A stretch of DNA of 64,000 nucleotides from Sphingomonas_E sp042693015. Its GTDB lineage: Bacteria > Pseudomonadota > Alphaproteobacteria > Sphingomonadales > Sphingomonadaceae. Under the pieces are notes generated by a model, which was given only the letters and a program-made list of their open reading frames with translations, was not told the DNA's origin and did no database searches. Location: the NCBI RefSeq assembly GCF_042693015.1, contig NZ_CP170544.1:3658001-3722000 (forward strand). Reading direction: 5' to 3'. The position numbers were made by a program, and so were the translations under genes. Shown piece by piece: positions 26,493 to 35,885 of this stretch. Position 1 is the stretch's first letter; the number at the start of each line of letters is the position of its first letter.

Positions 26493-27820
26493 TGGCCGAA
26501 CCCATGTTGCAGCATGGCGCCGGACTGGGCGTAATCGACGCGTTCCTTCTGGCCCTGCTTGATGAAGGCGTGGATATCGTGATGGCGCGCAATCGCCTCG
26601 TCGATCTGGGCGTCGCTGCCTTCGCGATAGGCGCCCATCAGGATGAGATCGCGATTCTCCTCATAGACCGCCCACAGCCGGCGCAGATTGGCCGCCGCGC
26701 GCTGATGCTCGGGCTCAACGATGTCGGACATGACACGGCTCAGCGATTTGCCGACGTCGATCGCGGGGAACACGCCCTGCTCGGCCAGGCTGCGCGACAG
26801 GATGATATGCCCGTCGACGATGGCGCGTGCGGTATCGACGATCGGATCGTCGGTATCGTCGCCATCGGCCAGCACCGTATAGAGTGCGGTGATCGAACCA
26901 CCGGTGCGCGCATCCGCACCCGCACGCTCGATAAGACGCGGGATCAGGCCGAGCGCCGAGGGCGGATAGCCCTTCATCGTCGGCGGCTCGCCCAGCGACA
27001 GGCCGATTTCGCGCTGCGCATGGGCGACGCGGGTAAGGCTGTCGATCAGCAGCAGGACGCGCAGGCCCGCCTCACGGAAGAATTCGGCGATCGCGGTCGC
27101 GCGCATCGCGGCGCGCAGGCGCAGCAGCGGCGGATGGTCGGCCGGCACCGCCACGACGACGCTCTTCTGCCGCACCGGCCCCGAAAGCTTGGTCGCCAGG
27201 AAGTCCGAAACCTCCCGGCTGCGCTCGCCGACCAGGCCGACGACAATGACGTCGCATTCCGCGCCGGCGATCATCTGCCCCATCAGCACCGACTTGCCGA
27301 CGCCCGATCCCGCCGCGATCGCGATACGCTGGCCGACACCAGCGGTCAGCAGGCCGTTGATCGCGCGGACACCCATGTCGAACGGCTCGGTCACGCGCGC
27401 CCGATCGAGCGGATTGCCGAGTCGACCAGCCAGCGGCCAGCGGTGGCCGGTGGTGATCGGCCCGAGGCCGTCGAGCGGCTCGCCCAGCGCATCCATGACG
27501 CGGCCCAGCAGTTCGACGCCGACCGCAACCGATCCGCCCTTGCTGTCCGGCTCGACCCGCGCGCCGGTGATGTGCGGCGCATCGCTGTCGAGCGCCATCA
27601 TCAGCGTGCGGTTGCCGCGAAAGCCGACCACTTCAGCGCGACACGCATTGCCGTCGGCATCGATCACGCGCGCGCCCGATCCAATCGGCTGGTGGAAGCC
27701 GGTCGCTTCCAGCATCAGCCCGTCATAGGCCGCAAGCTTGCCGATCCGGCGCGGGCCCATATGGGTGATGTCGATGCTGCCGAGCAGCGACGCCGCATGG
27801 CTGGCGAGCGCGCCCGTCAC
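26489..27820 (-). CDS. fliI: Flagellum-specific ATPase FliI
   Basis: The 443-residue F1-beta-like ATPase has Walker A AAGSGVGKS at 169-177, a Walker B LLLIDSLTR segment, the PPTMKGYPPSALGLIPRLIERAG stretch of FliI and the DDPIVD loop. It energises or aids unloading of export substrates. Residues 1-100 form the N-terminal beta domain. It overlaps fliH by four bases. Confidence 0.96.
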   Translation of the reverse strand: MTGALASHAASLLGSIDITHMGPRRIGKLAAYDGLMLEATGFHQPIGSGARVIDADGNACRAEVVGFRGNRTLMMALDSDAPHITGARVEPDSKGGSVAVGVELLGRVMDALGEPLDGLGPITTGHRWPLAGRLGNPLDRARVTEPFDMGVRAINGLLTAGVGQRIAIAAGSGVGKSVLMGQMIAGAECDVIVVGLVGERSREVSDFLATKLSGPVRQKSVVVAVPADHPPLLRLRAAMRATAIAEFFREAGLRVLLLIDSLTRVAHAQREIGLSLGEPPTMKGYPPSALGLIPRLIERAGADARTGGSITALYTVLADGDDTDDPIVDTARAIVDGHIILSRSLAEQGVFPAIDVGKSLSRVMSDIVEPEHQRAAANLRRLWAVYEENRDLILMGAYREGSDAQIDEAIARHHDIHAFIKQGQKERVDYAQSGAMLQHGFGQ

Positions 27821-28458
27821 CGCGGAACGCCCATCTTGTCGAGCGCGATGCGCAGCTTTTCCAGGCCGACTTCGGGGCCATCCTCGATCCAGCCCTCACC
27901 GGTTTCGACCAGCACCATGCCCGGCACGATATTCTCGTCCGCAACCATCTGGACCGGCAGGTCTGCGCCCTGAAGCCGCTCGAAATCGTCCGGCGACAGC
28001 CGCATCCGGGCCGGCGTGGATTCTTCGGCGATCAGCTCGGCCGCGGCATTGGCCCGGGCGAGGATGATGTCGTTGTCCAGCGTCACTTCGCCGACGATCT
28101 GGCGGACCAGCCGTTCGACGGTTTCCGCCAGCAGCAGGCCCAGTTCGTGATGCGGCTCGGGGCGCAGCACCTCCAGCGTCTCGGCGAGGCGCAGGATCGC
28201 GTCGCGTTCGGCGGCGAACTCCATTTCGACCGTCCGGCGCCCTTCCGCGAAGCCGGCGGCGAAAGCCTCGGCCTCGATCGTGGCCATATCTTCGACAGGT
28301 TCCGGCGCAGCGGCATGACGCACCATCGGCTCGATCACGCGCGGCGCGGCCGATCGCGAGGTCGCCCAGGGCGTGAAGCTTGTCGGGTTCGCGTCGCGGG
28401 CAAAATCGCCCAGACGCGCGGCGGCGATGCCGGTGGCGGCGCTCCACATATCAGACAT
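27817..28458 (-). CDS. fliH: Flagellar assembly protein FliH
   Basis: The 213-residue protein has a middle segment of the form AxxxGxxxG (FAAGFAEGRR), then a helical region and the C-terminal FliH fold (ETVERLVRQIVGEVTL, and VPGMVLVETGEGWIEDG). It holds FliI at the C ring and inhibits its ATPase. The ATG at 28458, behind GGGTGA, overlaps the fliG stop by eight bases; a longer frame to 28548 is a shadow. Confidence 0.9.
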   Translation of the reverse strand: MSDMWSAATGIAAARLGDFARDANPTSFTPWATSRSAAPRVIEPMVRHAAAPEPVEDMATIEAEAFAAGFAEGRRTVEMEFAAERDAILRLAETLEVLRPEPHHELGLLLAETVERLVRQIVGEVTLDNDIILARANAAAELIAEESTPARMRLSPDDFERLQGADLPVQMVADENIVPGMVLVETGEGWIEDGPEVGLEKLRIALDKMGVPR

Positions 28459-29485
28459 AGTCGTCACCCTTGCCGCCGAGGCTGATCGTGCCGGCTGCCG
28501 CCAACTGGCGGGCGATGCCGAGCATTTCCTTCTGCGCGTCCTGGACATCGGCCAGGCGCATCGGGCCGCGTTCGGCCATTTCGTCGACGATCGACTGGGC
28601 GGCGCGGCTCGACATGCAACCGAGCATCTTGTTGCGCAGCTTCTCGTCCGCGCCCTTCAGCGCCACGACCAGGATCGAATTGTCGATGCCGCGCAGCAGC
28701 GTGCCGAGATTCTTCTCGTCGAGCGCGTTGAGATTGTCGAACACGAACATCTCGTCCTCGATCGTCCGCGCGAGCGTCTTGTCGAGCTTGTTGAGCGAGC
28801 GGATGATCCGCTGCTCTGCGGTGGTCCGCGTATTGTTGACGATCTTCGCGGCCTCGCTCGCGCCGCCACGACGCGACGTGGTGCCGCCGCGCATCGTCGC
28901 GCCGAGCTGGCGAAGCAGAACGCGCTCGAGATCCTCCAGCGCTTCGGACGTCACCGGGCCGAGCTTGGCGATGCGATAGATGAGGTCGGTCTGCGCCTCC
29001 TCGTCGACGAGTTGCAGCACGTCAGCCGCGATCGGCGGATCGAGATGGGCGAGCACCAGCGCACCGATCTGCGGATGCTCGCTTTCAATCAGCGTCGCGA
29101 TCGTGCGCGGGTCCATCCACTTCAGCGCGTCGAGCGTGTTGGTCCGCGTCGGCGGCGTGATGCGGGCCATGATATTATCGGCGCGGTCATTGCCCAGCGC
29201 GCGTTCCATCATGCCGCGGATATGGCGATCGGCGGCGAAGCCGATGGTGGTGCGGGCGCGGGCGCGATCGACGAACAGGTCGAGCACGCCGTTCACCTGA
29301 TGCTCGGTCACGTCGGCCACGCCGAACATCGCGCCGCCCAACGCCTGTACCTCTTCGGGATCAAGGCGGGCCAGCACGTCGGCGGCTTCCTCTTCCGACA
29401 GCAGCATCAGCAGGATCGCCGCGGCTTCGCAGCCAGCGGGCATACGTTCGCTGGCTTCACGCGAAAGGGTATCGGCCTCAGCCAT
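28451..29485 (-). CDS. fliG: Flagellar switch protein FliG
   Basis: The 344-residue protein has the three armadillo-type domains of FliG. It carries the EHPQIGALVLAHL motif near residue 134 and the charged C-terminal helix with MFVFDNL and GTLLRGIDNS, which meets the stator. It transmits torque and binds FliF through its N-terminus. It overlaps the end of fliF by eight bases. Confidence 0.96.
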   Translation of the reverse strand: MAEADTLSREASERMPAGCEAAAILLMLLSEEEAADVLARLDPEEVQALGGAMFGVADVTEHQVNGVLDLFVDRARARTTIGFAADRHIRGMMERALGNDRADNIMARITPPTRTNTLDALKWMDPRTIATLIESEHPQIGALVLAHLDPPIAADVLQLVDEEAQTDLIYRIAKLGPVTSEALEDLERVLLRQLGATMRGGTTSRRGGASEAAKIVNNTRTTAEQRIIRSLNKLDKTLARTIEDEMFVFDNLNALDEKNLGTLLRGIDNSILVVALKGADEKLRNKMLGCMSSRAAQSIVDEMAERGPMRLADVQDAQKEMLGIARQLAAAGTISLGGKGDDYV

Positions 29486-31241
29486 TGCGGGCGTCTCCTG
29501 CGGGGGTGTCGGTACGGATCAGGTCGCGGACGACGAGCGCGGCGCGCGACGGATCCTGGCGAACGAAACTGCGGATCAGTTCGGCGCGATCGGCATAGCC
29601 CGGTGTCGCCTCGATCATGTCGAGCGTCACCGGACGGCTCGGGTCGATGCGGGTTTCCTGGGCAACCGCGGCGGCGATTTCACGGCCTACCTGGCCACGC
29701 GTCGCTTCCCGGCTGACCGCAGCCTGCTCGGCGCGCTGGGTGGCAACGGCAGCGCGGCGCTTGAGCAGCGGACGGCCGACGCCGAACACCAGCAGCGCGG
29801 CGATCAGCAGCGCGGAAAGGTTACGGGCTGCGAGCGACACCCAGGGGGCATCCCACCAGTTGCTGCCGGCCGCCTCGACATTGACGTCGGCGAACTTGCG
29901 GCTGTTGACAGCGATGGTGTCGCCACGGTTCTGGTCGAAGCCGACCGCGCCCTTCACCAGATCCTCGATCGCGGTGAGCTCGGCACGGGGGCGCGTTTTC
30001 CCGTTCAAATCCTTGAGCGCGACCGCGACCGAAAGGCGGCGGACGGTGCCGACCGGATTGCGGGTGACGGAAACCTCGCGGCCCACTTCAAAGGTGCGGC
30101 TGTAATTCTCGTTGGTGCGGTCGCGCGCGCCGGTTGCGGTCGCGGCGGCGGCATCGGGCGCACCAGGCACCGGCGGGGTCACCGCGCCATTGGGCGCAGC
30201 CGCAACCTGCGAGGCCGGGGGCGGAGTATTGGAGATGGCGCCGGGCACGCCGCCGACAGCTTCGGGGCCGGCGGGGCCGCCTTCCTTGGTCCAGCCGCCC
30301 TGTTCGGCGCGAACCGTGCCGAGATCCTTGGGATAGCTTTCGCGCGTCGCCTGCACTTCCGCGAAATCGAGATCGGCATGAACCTCGGCGGTATAGTTGC
30401 CGGCCCCGACGATCGGGATCAGCAACTTGTCGAGCGCTTCGCGATAGCGCTGCTCCATCTTGGCCTGGATCTCGATCTGGCGCTCGCTGGCATCGGTCGC
30501 CGAATCACCGCCAGCGCCCGAAAGCAGCTTGCCGGTCTGGTCGACGATCGAAACATCGTCGGGGCTGAGCCCCGGAACCGAGGATGCGACGAGATGGGTG
30601 ATCGCGCGCACCTGAGCATCGCCCAAAGAGCGGCCGGGCTGAAGCTGCAGCATCACCGACGCGGCCGACTGCTTGGCATCGCGCAGGAATACGCTCGGCT
30701 GCTCGACCGCAAGATGGACGCGCGCCGCGGCGACCGAATCGATCTGTTCGATGGTGCGGGCAAGATCCATCTCGCGCGCGCCGCGCAGACGTTCGCCTTC
30801 CACGGCCCGGCTCGCGCCCATCGGCAGCGAGCTGATCATGGCATCGCCGTCGGGCGCGCTTTTGGGCAGGCCCTGCTGGGCCAGCAGCATCTTGGCGCGG
30901 TAGAAATCGGCGTCGGAAACGGTGAGCGTGCCGGTGTTGCGGTCAATCGCATAGTCGACACCGGCGGACGTCAGCGCATCGGCGACGGCGGCCTTGTCGG
31001 CATCGGCGAGGCCGCGGAACAGATCGCGCTGCGGCGCCTGCGAAAAGGCCATCCAGGCGAGCGCGGCGAGGCCGAGCATCGCGATCAGCCCGATCATCGG
31101 CAGGCTGCGCTGCACGGCGGGCTGATCGATCATACCCTTCAGCCGATCGATCATCTGTCCCGCAGGCGGGCGCCCGGCGGCGGGAATGGCAAGGGCGCGA
31201 CCAGGAATGGCGGCGGCGGCGGGGGCTGCGATCTCGGCCAT
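29478..31241 (-). CDS. fliF: Flagellar MS-ring protein FliF
   Basis: The 587-residue protein has one helix near residue 50-66, the periplasmic ring-building motifs (LFRGLADADKAAVADAL, and RVHLAVEQPSVFLRD), a variable Gly/Pro/Ala-rich region around 315-375 and a second helix near 470-490. The C-terminal tail binds FliG. It is the first large structural gene of the operon and starts three bases after fliE. Confidence 0.96.
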   Translation of the reverse strand: MAEIAAPAAAAIPGRALAIPAAGRPPAGQMIDRLKGMIDQPAVQRSLPMIGLIAMLGLAALAWMAFSQAPQRDLFRGLADADKAAVADALTSAGVDYAIDRNTGTLTVSDADFYRAKMLLAQQGLPKSAPDGDAMISSLPMGASRAVEGERLRGAREMDLARTIEQIDSVAAARVHLAVEQPSVFLRDAKQSAASVMLQLQPGRSLGDAQVRAITHLVASSVPGLSPDDVSIVDQTGKLLSGAGGDSATDASERQIEIQAKMEQRYREALDKLLIPIVGAGNYTAEVHADLDFAEVQATRESYPKDLGTVRAEQGGWTKEGGPAGPEAVGGVPGAISNTPPPASQVAAAPNGAVTPPVPGAPDAAAATATGARDRTNENYSRTFEVGREVSVTRNPVGTVRRLSVAVALKDLNGKTRPRAELTAIEDLVKGAVGFDQNRGDTIAVNSRKFADVNVEAAGSNWWDAPWVSLAARNLSALLIAALLVFGVGRPLLKRRAAVATQRAEQAAVSREATRGQVGREIAAAVAQETRIDPSRPVTLDMIEATPGYADRAELIRSFVRQDPSRAALVVRDLIRTDTPAGDARNG

Positions 31242-31244
31242 GGA

Positions 31245-31604
31245 TTATACCGGCATGCTCATGATGTCCTTGTATGCAGCAAGGAGCTTGTTGCGGACCT
31301 GGAGGGTGGCCTGGAAACCCAGGTTGGCTTGTTCGCGCTGCAGCATGACCGCAGCAATATCGGTCGTCTCGCCGCGTTCGAAGGATTCCGAAGCGGCACC
31401 GGCTTTCGACTGGAGATCGTTGACCGCCGACAGCGCTTTGCCCATCGCGCTGGTGAAATCCGCGGGTTTCTGCGGATCACCGACGCCGGGCGCGGCGAGC
31501 GGAGCGGCATCAGCCGGCTTCTGGGCGGCGCGCTGAAGTGCAGCATTTTGCTGCAGGATCGCGCTGCGCATCTGCAGCAGGCTGGAACTGTCGATACGGC
31601 TCAT
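31245..31604 (-). CDS. fliE: Flagellar hook-basal body protein FliE
   Basis: The 119-residue protein has a C-terminal FliE signature: ERGETTDIAAVMLQREQANLGFQATLQVRNKLLAAYKDIM-type helices spanning about 77-117, with the final motif near MSMPV. FliE joins the MS ring to the rod. It lies 11 bases after the activator gene stop, so the two are probably cotranscribed. Confidence 0.93.
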   Translation of the reverse strand: MSRIDSSSLLQMRSAILQQNAALQRAAQKPADAAPLAAPGVGDPQKPADFTSAMGKALSAVNDLQSKAGAASESFERGETTDIAAVMLQREQANLGFQATLQVRNKLLAAYKDIMSMPV

Positions 31605-31615
31605 GCCCTATTCCC

Positions 31616-32890
31616 TCAGGCCGCGACGCGCATGTCGGCGAGGCGGTAGCGGAGCGTGCGCTCGCTGATGCCCAGCCGCTCGGCAGCGCGGACGCGGTGA
31701 CCGCCGGTCGCAGCCAGCGCGTCCTCGATCGCCTTCGCCTGCAGCGAACGGGCGATGTCGGCGAGGCGGCGGATAGGCCTTTCGGCAATGGCTTCCTGCA
31801 CGACCAGGCTGTGCAGGCTGGGCGCGCAGACCGGCTCGGTCACGGCCACTTCGATGCTGAGATCGTCGGCTTCGATGCGATCACCCTCGCGCAGCAGCAG
31901 CGCGCGCTGGAGGACATTTTCAAGCTCGCGGACATTGCCCGGCCAGCTGTGCGCCATCAGCCGATCCAGCGCCGCGGCGGTCGGCCAGGCGAAGGCGTCG
32001 CCGGCCGGCACATGGCGCACCAGCAGCGCGGCGCTGATCGCGCGGATGTCGAGCCGACGCTCGCCCAGCGGCTTCAGGTTGAGCGGCATGACGTTCAACC
32101 GCCAGTAAAGATCGGCGCGGAAGCGGCCGGCGGCGACTTCGGCAGCGAGATCGCGGTTGGCGGCGGCGATGATGCGGACGTCGACGGACACGCTCTTGGT
32201 GGCGCCGACCGGCAGCACTTCGCGTTCCTGCAGCGCACGCAGCAATTTCGCCTGGAGCGCGAGCGGCAGCTCGGCCACCTCGTCCAGCAGCAGCGTGCCG
32301 CCATCGGCGGCGCGGAACAGACCCTCGCCCGACGCACCGGCGCCGGTGAAGCTGCCCTTCTGGTGCCCGAACAGCATCGCTTCGAGCATGGTTTCAGGGA
32401 GCGCAGCGCAGTTCACCGCAACGAACGGTTTGGTCGCGCGCGGGCTGACCGCATGGATATAACGGGCGACGCCTTCCTTGCCGGTGCCGGTTTCGCCGAG
32501 CACCAGCACGGTCGCGTCCGAACGGGCGACCTTGGTGGCAAGTGCCAGGAATTTCGCGCTTTCCGGCTCGCCGCACGCAGGTCGCGAGGCCGGGCGGACC
32601 AGTTCGGCGATCAACGCATGGCCGAACGCCATGTCCTCGAAGCCGAAGCGCAGCCGTGCCGGCATGCCGTTGGCGGCGGGGTGATATTCGGGCGATCCGG
32701 GGGTGAATTCGACCATCAGGTCGCGATGCGTGGCGACGGCGATTTCGCCGGCGTCGAGGATGCGGATCTCGTCGCGCTCGCGGGGCTCGCCACCGGCGAC
32801 GATCGCCGCGTCGAAACCGACCCCCTGGAGCCAGCTCGCCAGCGTGGGATTGGCTTCCGCCGCTCTTTCGCTGAGACCGATCATCCGCAT
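31616..32890 (-). CDS. Sigma-54-dependent flagellar activator (FlbD/FleR-like), no phosphoacceptor receiver seen
   Basis: The 424-residue protein has Walker A LGETGTGKE at about 131-139, a sigma-54 contact loop at about 179-184 reading GSFTGA instead of the usual GAFTGA, Walker B GGTLLLDEV, and a C-terminal Fis-type helix-turn-helix (AAERLGISERTLRYRL). The first 110 residues show none of the Asp-rich receiver pattern, so the activator may not need phosphorylation. Its likely targets are the sigma-54 promoters before flgB and flhA in this window. The ATG at 32890 is chosen because AGGGGG lies seven bases upstream; 32914 is an alternative. Confidence 0.9.
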   Translation of the reverse strand: MRMIGLSERAAEANPTLASWLQGVGFDAAIVAGGEPRERDEIRILDAGEIAVATHRDLMVEFTPGSPEYHPAANGMPARLRFGFEDMAFGHALIAELVRPASRPACGEPESAKFLALATKVARSDATVLVLGETGTGKEGVARYIHAVSPRATKPFVAVNCAALPETMLEAMLFGHQKGSFTGAGASGEGLFRAADGGTLLLDEVAELPLALQAKLLRALQEREVLPVGATKSVSVDVRIIAAANRDLAAEVAAGRFRADLYWRLNVMPLNLKPLGERRLDIRAISAALLVRHVPAGDAFAWPTAAALDRLMAHSWPGNVRELENVLQRALLLREGDRIEADDLSIEVAVTEPVCAPSLHSLVVQEAIAERPIRRLADIARSLQAKAIEDALAATGGHRVRAAERLGISERTLRYRLADMRVAA

Positions 32891-33105
32891 TCGCGAACCC
32901 CCTGTGTCGGCCATCGACCTGATGGCGCTTCCCTCACAGGAGAAAAAATAAGCTCAGATGGTTACCAACGACTTAATTTCGTTAATTAGCTTTGTTTCCG
33001 CGCTCGCGCCGCTACGCAGGCCCGCATGTGAGGCGCGAACACGCGCGTAGGACACTGTTCGTCCATCCGGTCGCAGCGCCTGAAAAAATTGCTGCCCCCC
33101 TCCCC
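32891..33105. other. Divergent region between the activator gene and fliC
   Basis: This is the upstream part of a 309-base intergenic stretch. It holds an A/T-rich block at about 32960-32998, unusual for this GC-rich DNA, with the near-palindrome TTAATTTCGTTAATTA. The block may be an activator site or UP-like element for either gene. No sigma-54 consensus was found here for the activator gene, so its own promoter is unclear. Confidence 0.4.
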
Positions 33106-33132
33106 TAAAACTCCTCCCGGGCCCGCCGTTAT
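33106..33132 (+). promoter_or_regulatory. Sigma-28 (FliA)-type promoter of fliC
   Basis: TAAA at 33106-33109 is followed after exactly 15 bases by GCCGTTAT at 33125-33132. The E. coli-type FliA consensus is TAAA-N15-GCCGATAA. Transcription would begin near 33140, about 60 bases before the fliC start. Confidence 0.8.
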
Positions 33133-33199
33133 CCGGATCGTGGCTGCCATGGACCAGTGGTCGGACAGCCTAGCTTATCGAAGCGGGAAAGGAACGACC

Positions 33200-35164
33200 G
33201 TGACTGTCATCAACACCAATGTTGGCGCAATGCGCGCCCAGAACGGTTCGCGGGTAGCGAACCAGACTCTTCAGACCGCGATGGAGCGCCTGTCGACCGG
33301 CAAGCGCATCAACAGCGCGAAGGACGACGCCGCCGGCCTCGCCATCGCCAGCCGCATGACCTCCGAGGTCAAGGGCCTCGCCGTCGCCATCCGCAACGCC
33401 AATGACGGCATCTCGATGGCGCAGACGGCTGAAGGCGCGCTGGGCGAAGTCACCAACATGCTGCAGCGCATGCGCGAACTGGCCGTCCAGTCCTCCAACG
33501 GCACCAACTCCGCCAGCGACCGCGAGACCCTCCAGGCCGAGCTTACGCAGCTCGTCTCCGAAGTGAACGGCGTTGCCGCCACCACCTCGTTCAACGGCAT
33601 CAAGCTGCTCGACGGTTCTTCCAAGAACGTCCAGCTGCAGACCGGCACGAAGGCGGGCGACACGGTCAGCTTCTCGATCGGTGGCACGTCTGCCAAGGAT
33701 CTCGGCCTCAACGGCTACAAGGTCGATGGCCAGCTCACCACCGGCCGCGTCGGCACCGTTTCGGGCCTCGCCACCGATGACGTGCTGATCAACGGCAAGG
33801 CGGCTTTCGCCACCGCACCGACTGCCAACACCGCGACGGCGCTCGCCACCGCGATCAACACCAACACGTCGAACACCAACGTCAAGGCGACTGCCTACAA
33901 CACGCTGAAGGGCGCACAGCCCAACGCGACGACGTTCGTGGCCGGCGCGCTCACCGTCAACGGCCAGAGCATCGGTGCCTCGGGCAGCGTTGAAGAGCTG
34001 GTCAAGAACATCAACCGCGATGCCTCGGGCGTCACGGCCGCGCTGAACGACGACGGCACGATCTCGCTGTCGAACGACACGGGTGCGGATATCGTCATCG
34101 CCGGTACGGCGCCGACGAGCGCGGGCTTCACCGCCAACACCTATCGTGGCTATGTGGCGCTGAGCAGCGTCGACGGTTCGGACATCAAGGTCCAGGCCAA
34201 GAACGACGCCAACGGCTTCGTCGGCGGCGCCGGCACGCTCGCCGACGTCAAGGCTCTCGGCCTGAACGAAACGTCGGACGGCGCCAAATTCTCGAGCTCG
34301 GCGGTCGACACCACGGCGGCGCTTGCCACCACCGACGACGTCAAGATCAACGGCGTCGCCGTCGGCAAGTCCACCGATGGTTCGGCCCTGTCGAAGGCTG
34401 CCGCCATCAACGCGGTGTCCTCGCAGACCGGTGTCCAGGCCACTGCCAAGACCGTCGTCAAGGTTGCGGTCGATCTGACTGCCGCCAGCGCCGGTGTCGT
34501 GATCAACGGCGCGACCGTCGATCTTTCGGCCGCCGTCAACCTCGCGGATGTCGTCACCTCGATCAACGGCGCGGGCATCAACGGCGTCCGTGCGACCTCG
34601 GACGACAATGGTGCGCTGATCCTGACTTCGGATCAGGGTGCGAACATCACCGTCGAAGACGCCAACAGCATGATCACGGGCGTCACCTCCTTCGAAGGTG
34701 AAGCCGGCACCGGCACGCTCGGCGGCGGTGGCATCACCATCGGTGGCCGTATCACGCTCGCTTCGGCCGATGGCGCCGCCATCCGCGTCGAAGGCAGCTC
34801 GGCTTCGGTGGCCAAGGTCGGCCTGGCTACCCAGGGTGGCGATGACGCGCTGCTCGCCGGCAGCCTGTCGATCACGACCAAGGAAGGCGCGCAGAACGCC
34901 CTCAAGGCGATCGACAAGGCGATCGACAAGGTTTCCGCGACCCGCGGTGACCTCGGTGCGATCCAGAACCGCCTCGAGACCCGCGTGAACGTGCTGACCT
35001 CGTCGCAGACCAACATCACCGAAGCCCGGTCGCGCATCGAGGACACCGACTTCTCGAAGGAAACGACTTCGCTCGCCAAGGCTCAGATCCTGAGCCAGGC
35101 CGCGACCGCGATGCTCGCCCAGGCGAACCAGAGCGCCCAGGGTGTGCTGAGCTTGCTCCGCTAA
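33200..35164 (+). CDS. fliC: Flagellin FliC, GTG start, large variable domain
   Basis: The 654-residue protein starts with the canonical flagellin N-terminus (TVINTNVGAMRAQNG after the initiator) and D0/D1 region, and ends QAATAMLAQANQSAQGVLSLLR, the usual C-terminal D0 helix. Residues of about 170-560 form a large central domain with flagellin-IN-like repeats (DDVLINGKAA and DDVKINGVAV segments), so filaments would carry outer domains. The start codon is GTG, preceded by AAGGAA. It is the only flagellin gene in the window, with its own promoter and terminator. Confidence 0.96.
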   Translation: MTVINTNVGAMRAQNGSRVANQTLQTAMERLSTGKRINSAKDDAAGLAIASRMTSEVKGLAVAIRNANDGISMAQTAEGALGEVTNMLQRMRELAVQSSNGTNSASDRETLQAELTQLVSEVNGVAATTSFNGIKLLDGSSKNVQLQTGTKAGDTVSFSIGGTSAKDLGLNGYKVDGQLTTGRVGTVSGLATDDVLINGKAAFATAPTANTATALATAINTNTSNTNVKATAYNTLKGAQPNATTFVAGALTVNGQSIGASGSVEELVKNINRDASGVTAALNDDGTISLSNDTGADIVIAGTAPTSAGFTANTYRGYVALSSVDGSDIKVQAKNDANGFVGGAGTLADVKALGLNETSDGAKFSSSAVDTTAALATTDDVKINGVAVGKSTDGSALSKAAAINAVSSQTGVQATAKTVVKVAVDLTAASAGVVINGATVDLSAAVNLADVVTSINGAGINGVRATSDDNGALILTSDQGANITVEDANSMITGVTSFEGEAGTGTLGGGGITIGGRITLASADGAAIRVEGSSASVAKVGLATQGGDDALLAGSLSITTKEGAQNALKAIDKAIDKVSATRGDLGAIQNRLETRVNVLTSSQTNITEARSRIEDTDFSKETTSLAKAQILSQAATAMLAQANQSAQGVLSLLR

Positions 35165-35195
35165 GGAACTGGTCCTCCTTAATGGGCAAAAACGG

Positions 35196-35239
35196 GGCTC
35201 CCGGCGCAACCCCCACGCGCCGGGAGCCTCAACTTTTTT
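35196..35239 (+). terminator. Rho-independent terminator of fliC
   Basis: GGCTCCCGGCGC and GCGCCGGGAGCC form a perfect 12-base stem with a 9-base loop. A T6 run follows five bases later (35234-35239). It lies 31 bases after the fliC stop. Confidence 0.9.
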
Positions 35240-35276
35240 GGAAGCCGGTGGGGGCTTGGCTGGGAAGGGATCGGGC

Positions 35277-35885
35277 ATGAACAAGGAACCGGAAGCCGAA
35301 GCGTTCGACGACGCCGTGGACTTCACCGATCCCGCCGAGGATGCCGTCCAGGCCGAAATGCCGGCCGCCGAGGGTGAAGAGAAGGCCGAAGCCGGCGACC
35401 AACCCGCCGCCACCCCGCGCCGCAAGCGCAATCCCCTGGCCGGCCTCAAGAACAATCTGCCGATGGTGATCGCCACGCTCGGCATCTTCACCAGCCTGAT
35501 CGCCACGATCGGTCTGCTGGTCGCCAGCCGCAATGTCGCCGAAGCCAATCAGCGCATCGCGGCTCTTGAGAAGGTGGTGGAGCGCGCAGCGGCTGCGCCC
35601 AAGGTCCTTCCGGCGCAATCCCATGGCGTGCCGGCGGCTGTTTCGCCCACCGGCGGCGCTGCGACGGCACAGGATGTCCGCGCCGCTTTCGATGATTTCC
35701 GCAAGGATCTGGCGCGCTATCAGAATATGGGCGGCAACGCCTTGTGGGTGGACGCGATCCGTGACGGCCAGGGCGAACTCGCCAACCGGTTGAACGCTAT
35801 TGCCGAGAAGGTCGACCGGATCGACCGCCGCATCAACGGTAGTCGGCCAGCTTCCCCCGCAGGCGATCGAGCGCGGCCTTCTTGA
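35277..35885 (+). CDS. Single-pass membrane protein with coiled coil, unknown flagellar-locus gene
   Basis: The 202-residue protein has an acidic N-terminus (1-40), a basic patch (PRRKRN), one membrane helix at about 62-84, a short coiled coil (86-105), an Ala/Pro linker, and a helical tail of alternating charge. No signal peptide is present, so the C-terminal part is probably periplasmic. The ATG at 35277 has GGGAAGGGA upstream. The last 53 bases overlap the 3' end of fliA on the other strand. Its place between fliC and fliA suggests a flagellar role but I do not recognise the family. Confidence 0.72.
   Translation: MNKEPEAEAFDDAVDFTDPAEDAVQAEMPAAEGEEKAEAGDQPAATPRRKRNPLAGLKNNLPMVIATLGIFTSLIATIGLLVASRNVAEANQRIAALEKVVERAAAAPKVLPAQSHGVPAAVSPTGGAATAQDVRAAFDDFRKDLARYQNMGGNALWVDAIRDGQGELANRLNAIAEKVDRIDRRINGSRPASPAGDRARPS

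Noticed and set aside
33170..35548. A 792-codon open frame opposite fliC
   Set aside because: It has no family resemblance, low-complexity charged sequence, and mirrors the codon bias of fliC and its downstream gene. Such long antisense frames are common in GC-rich genes here.
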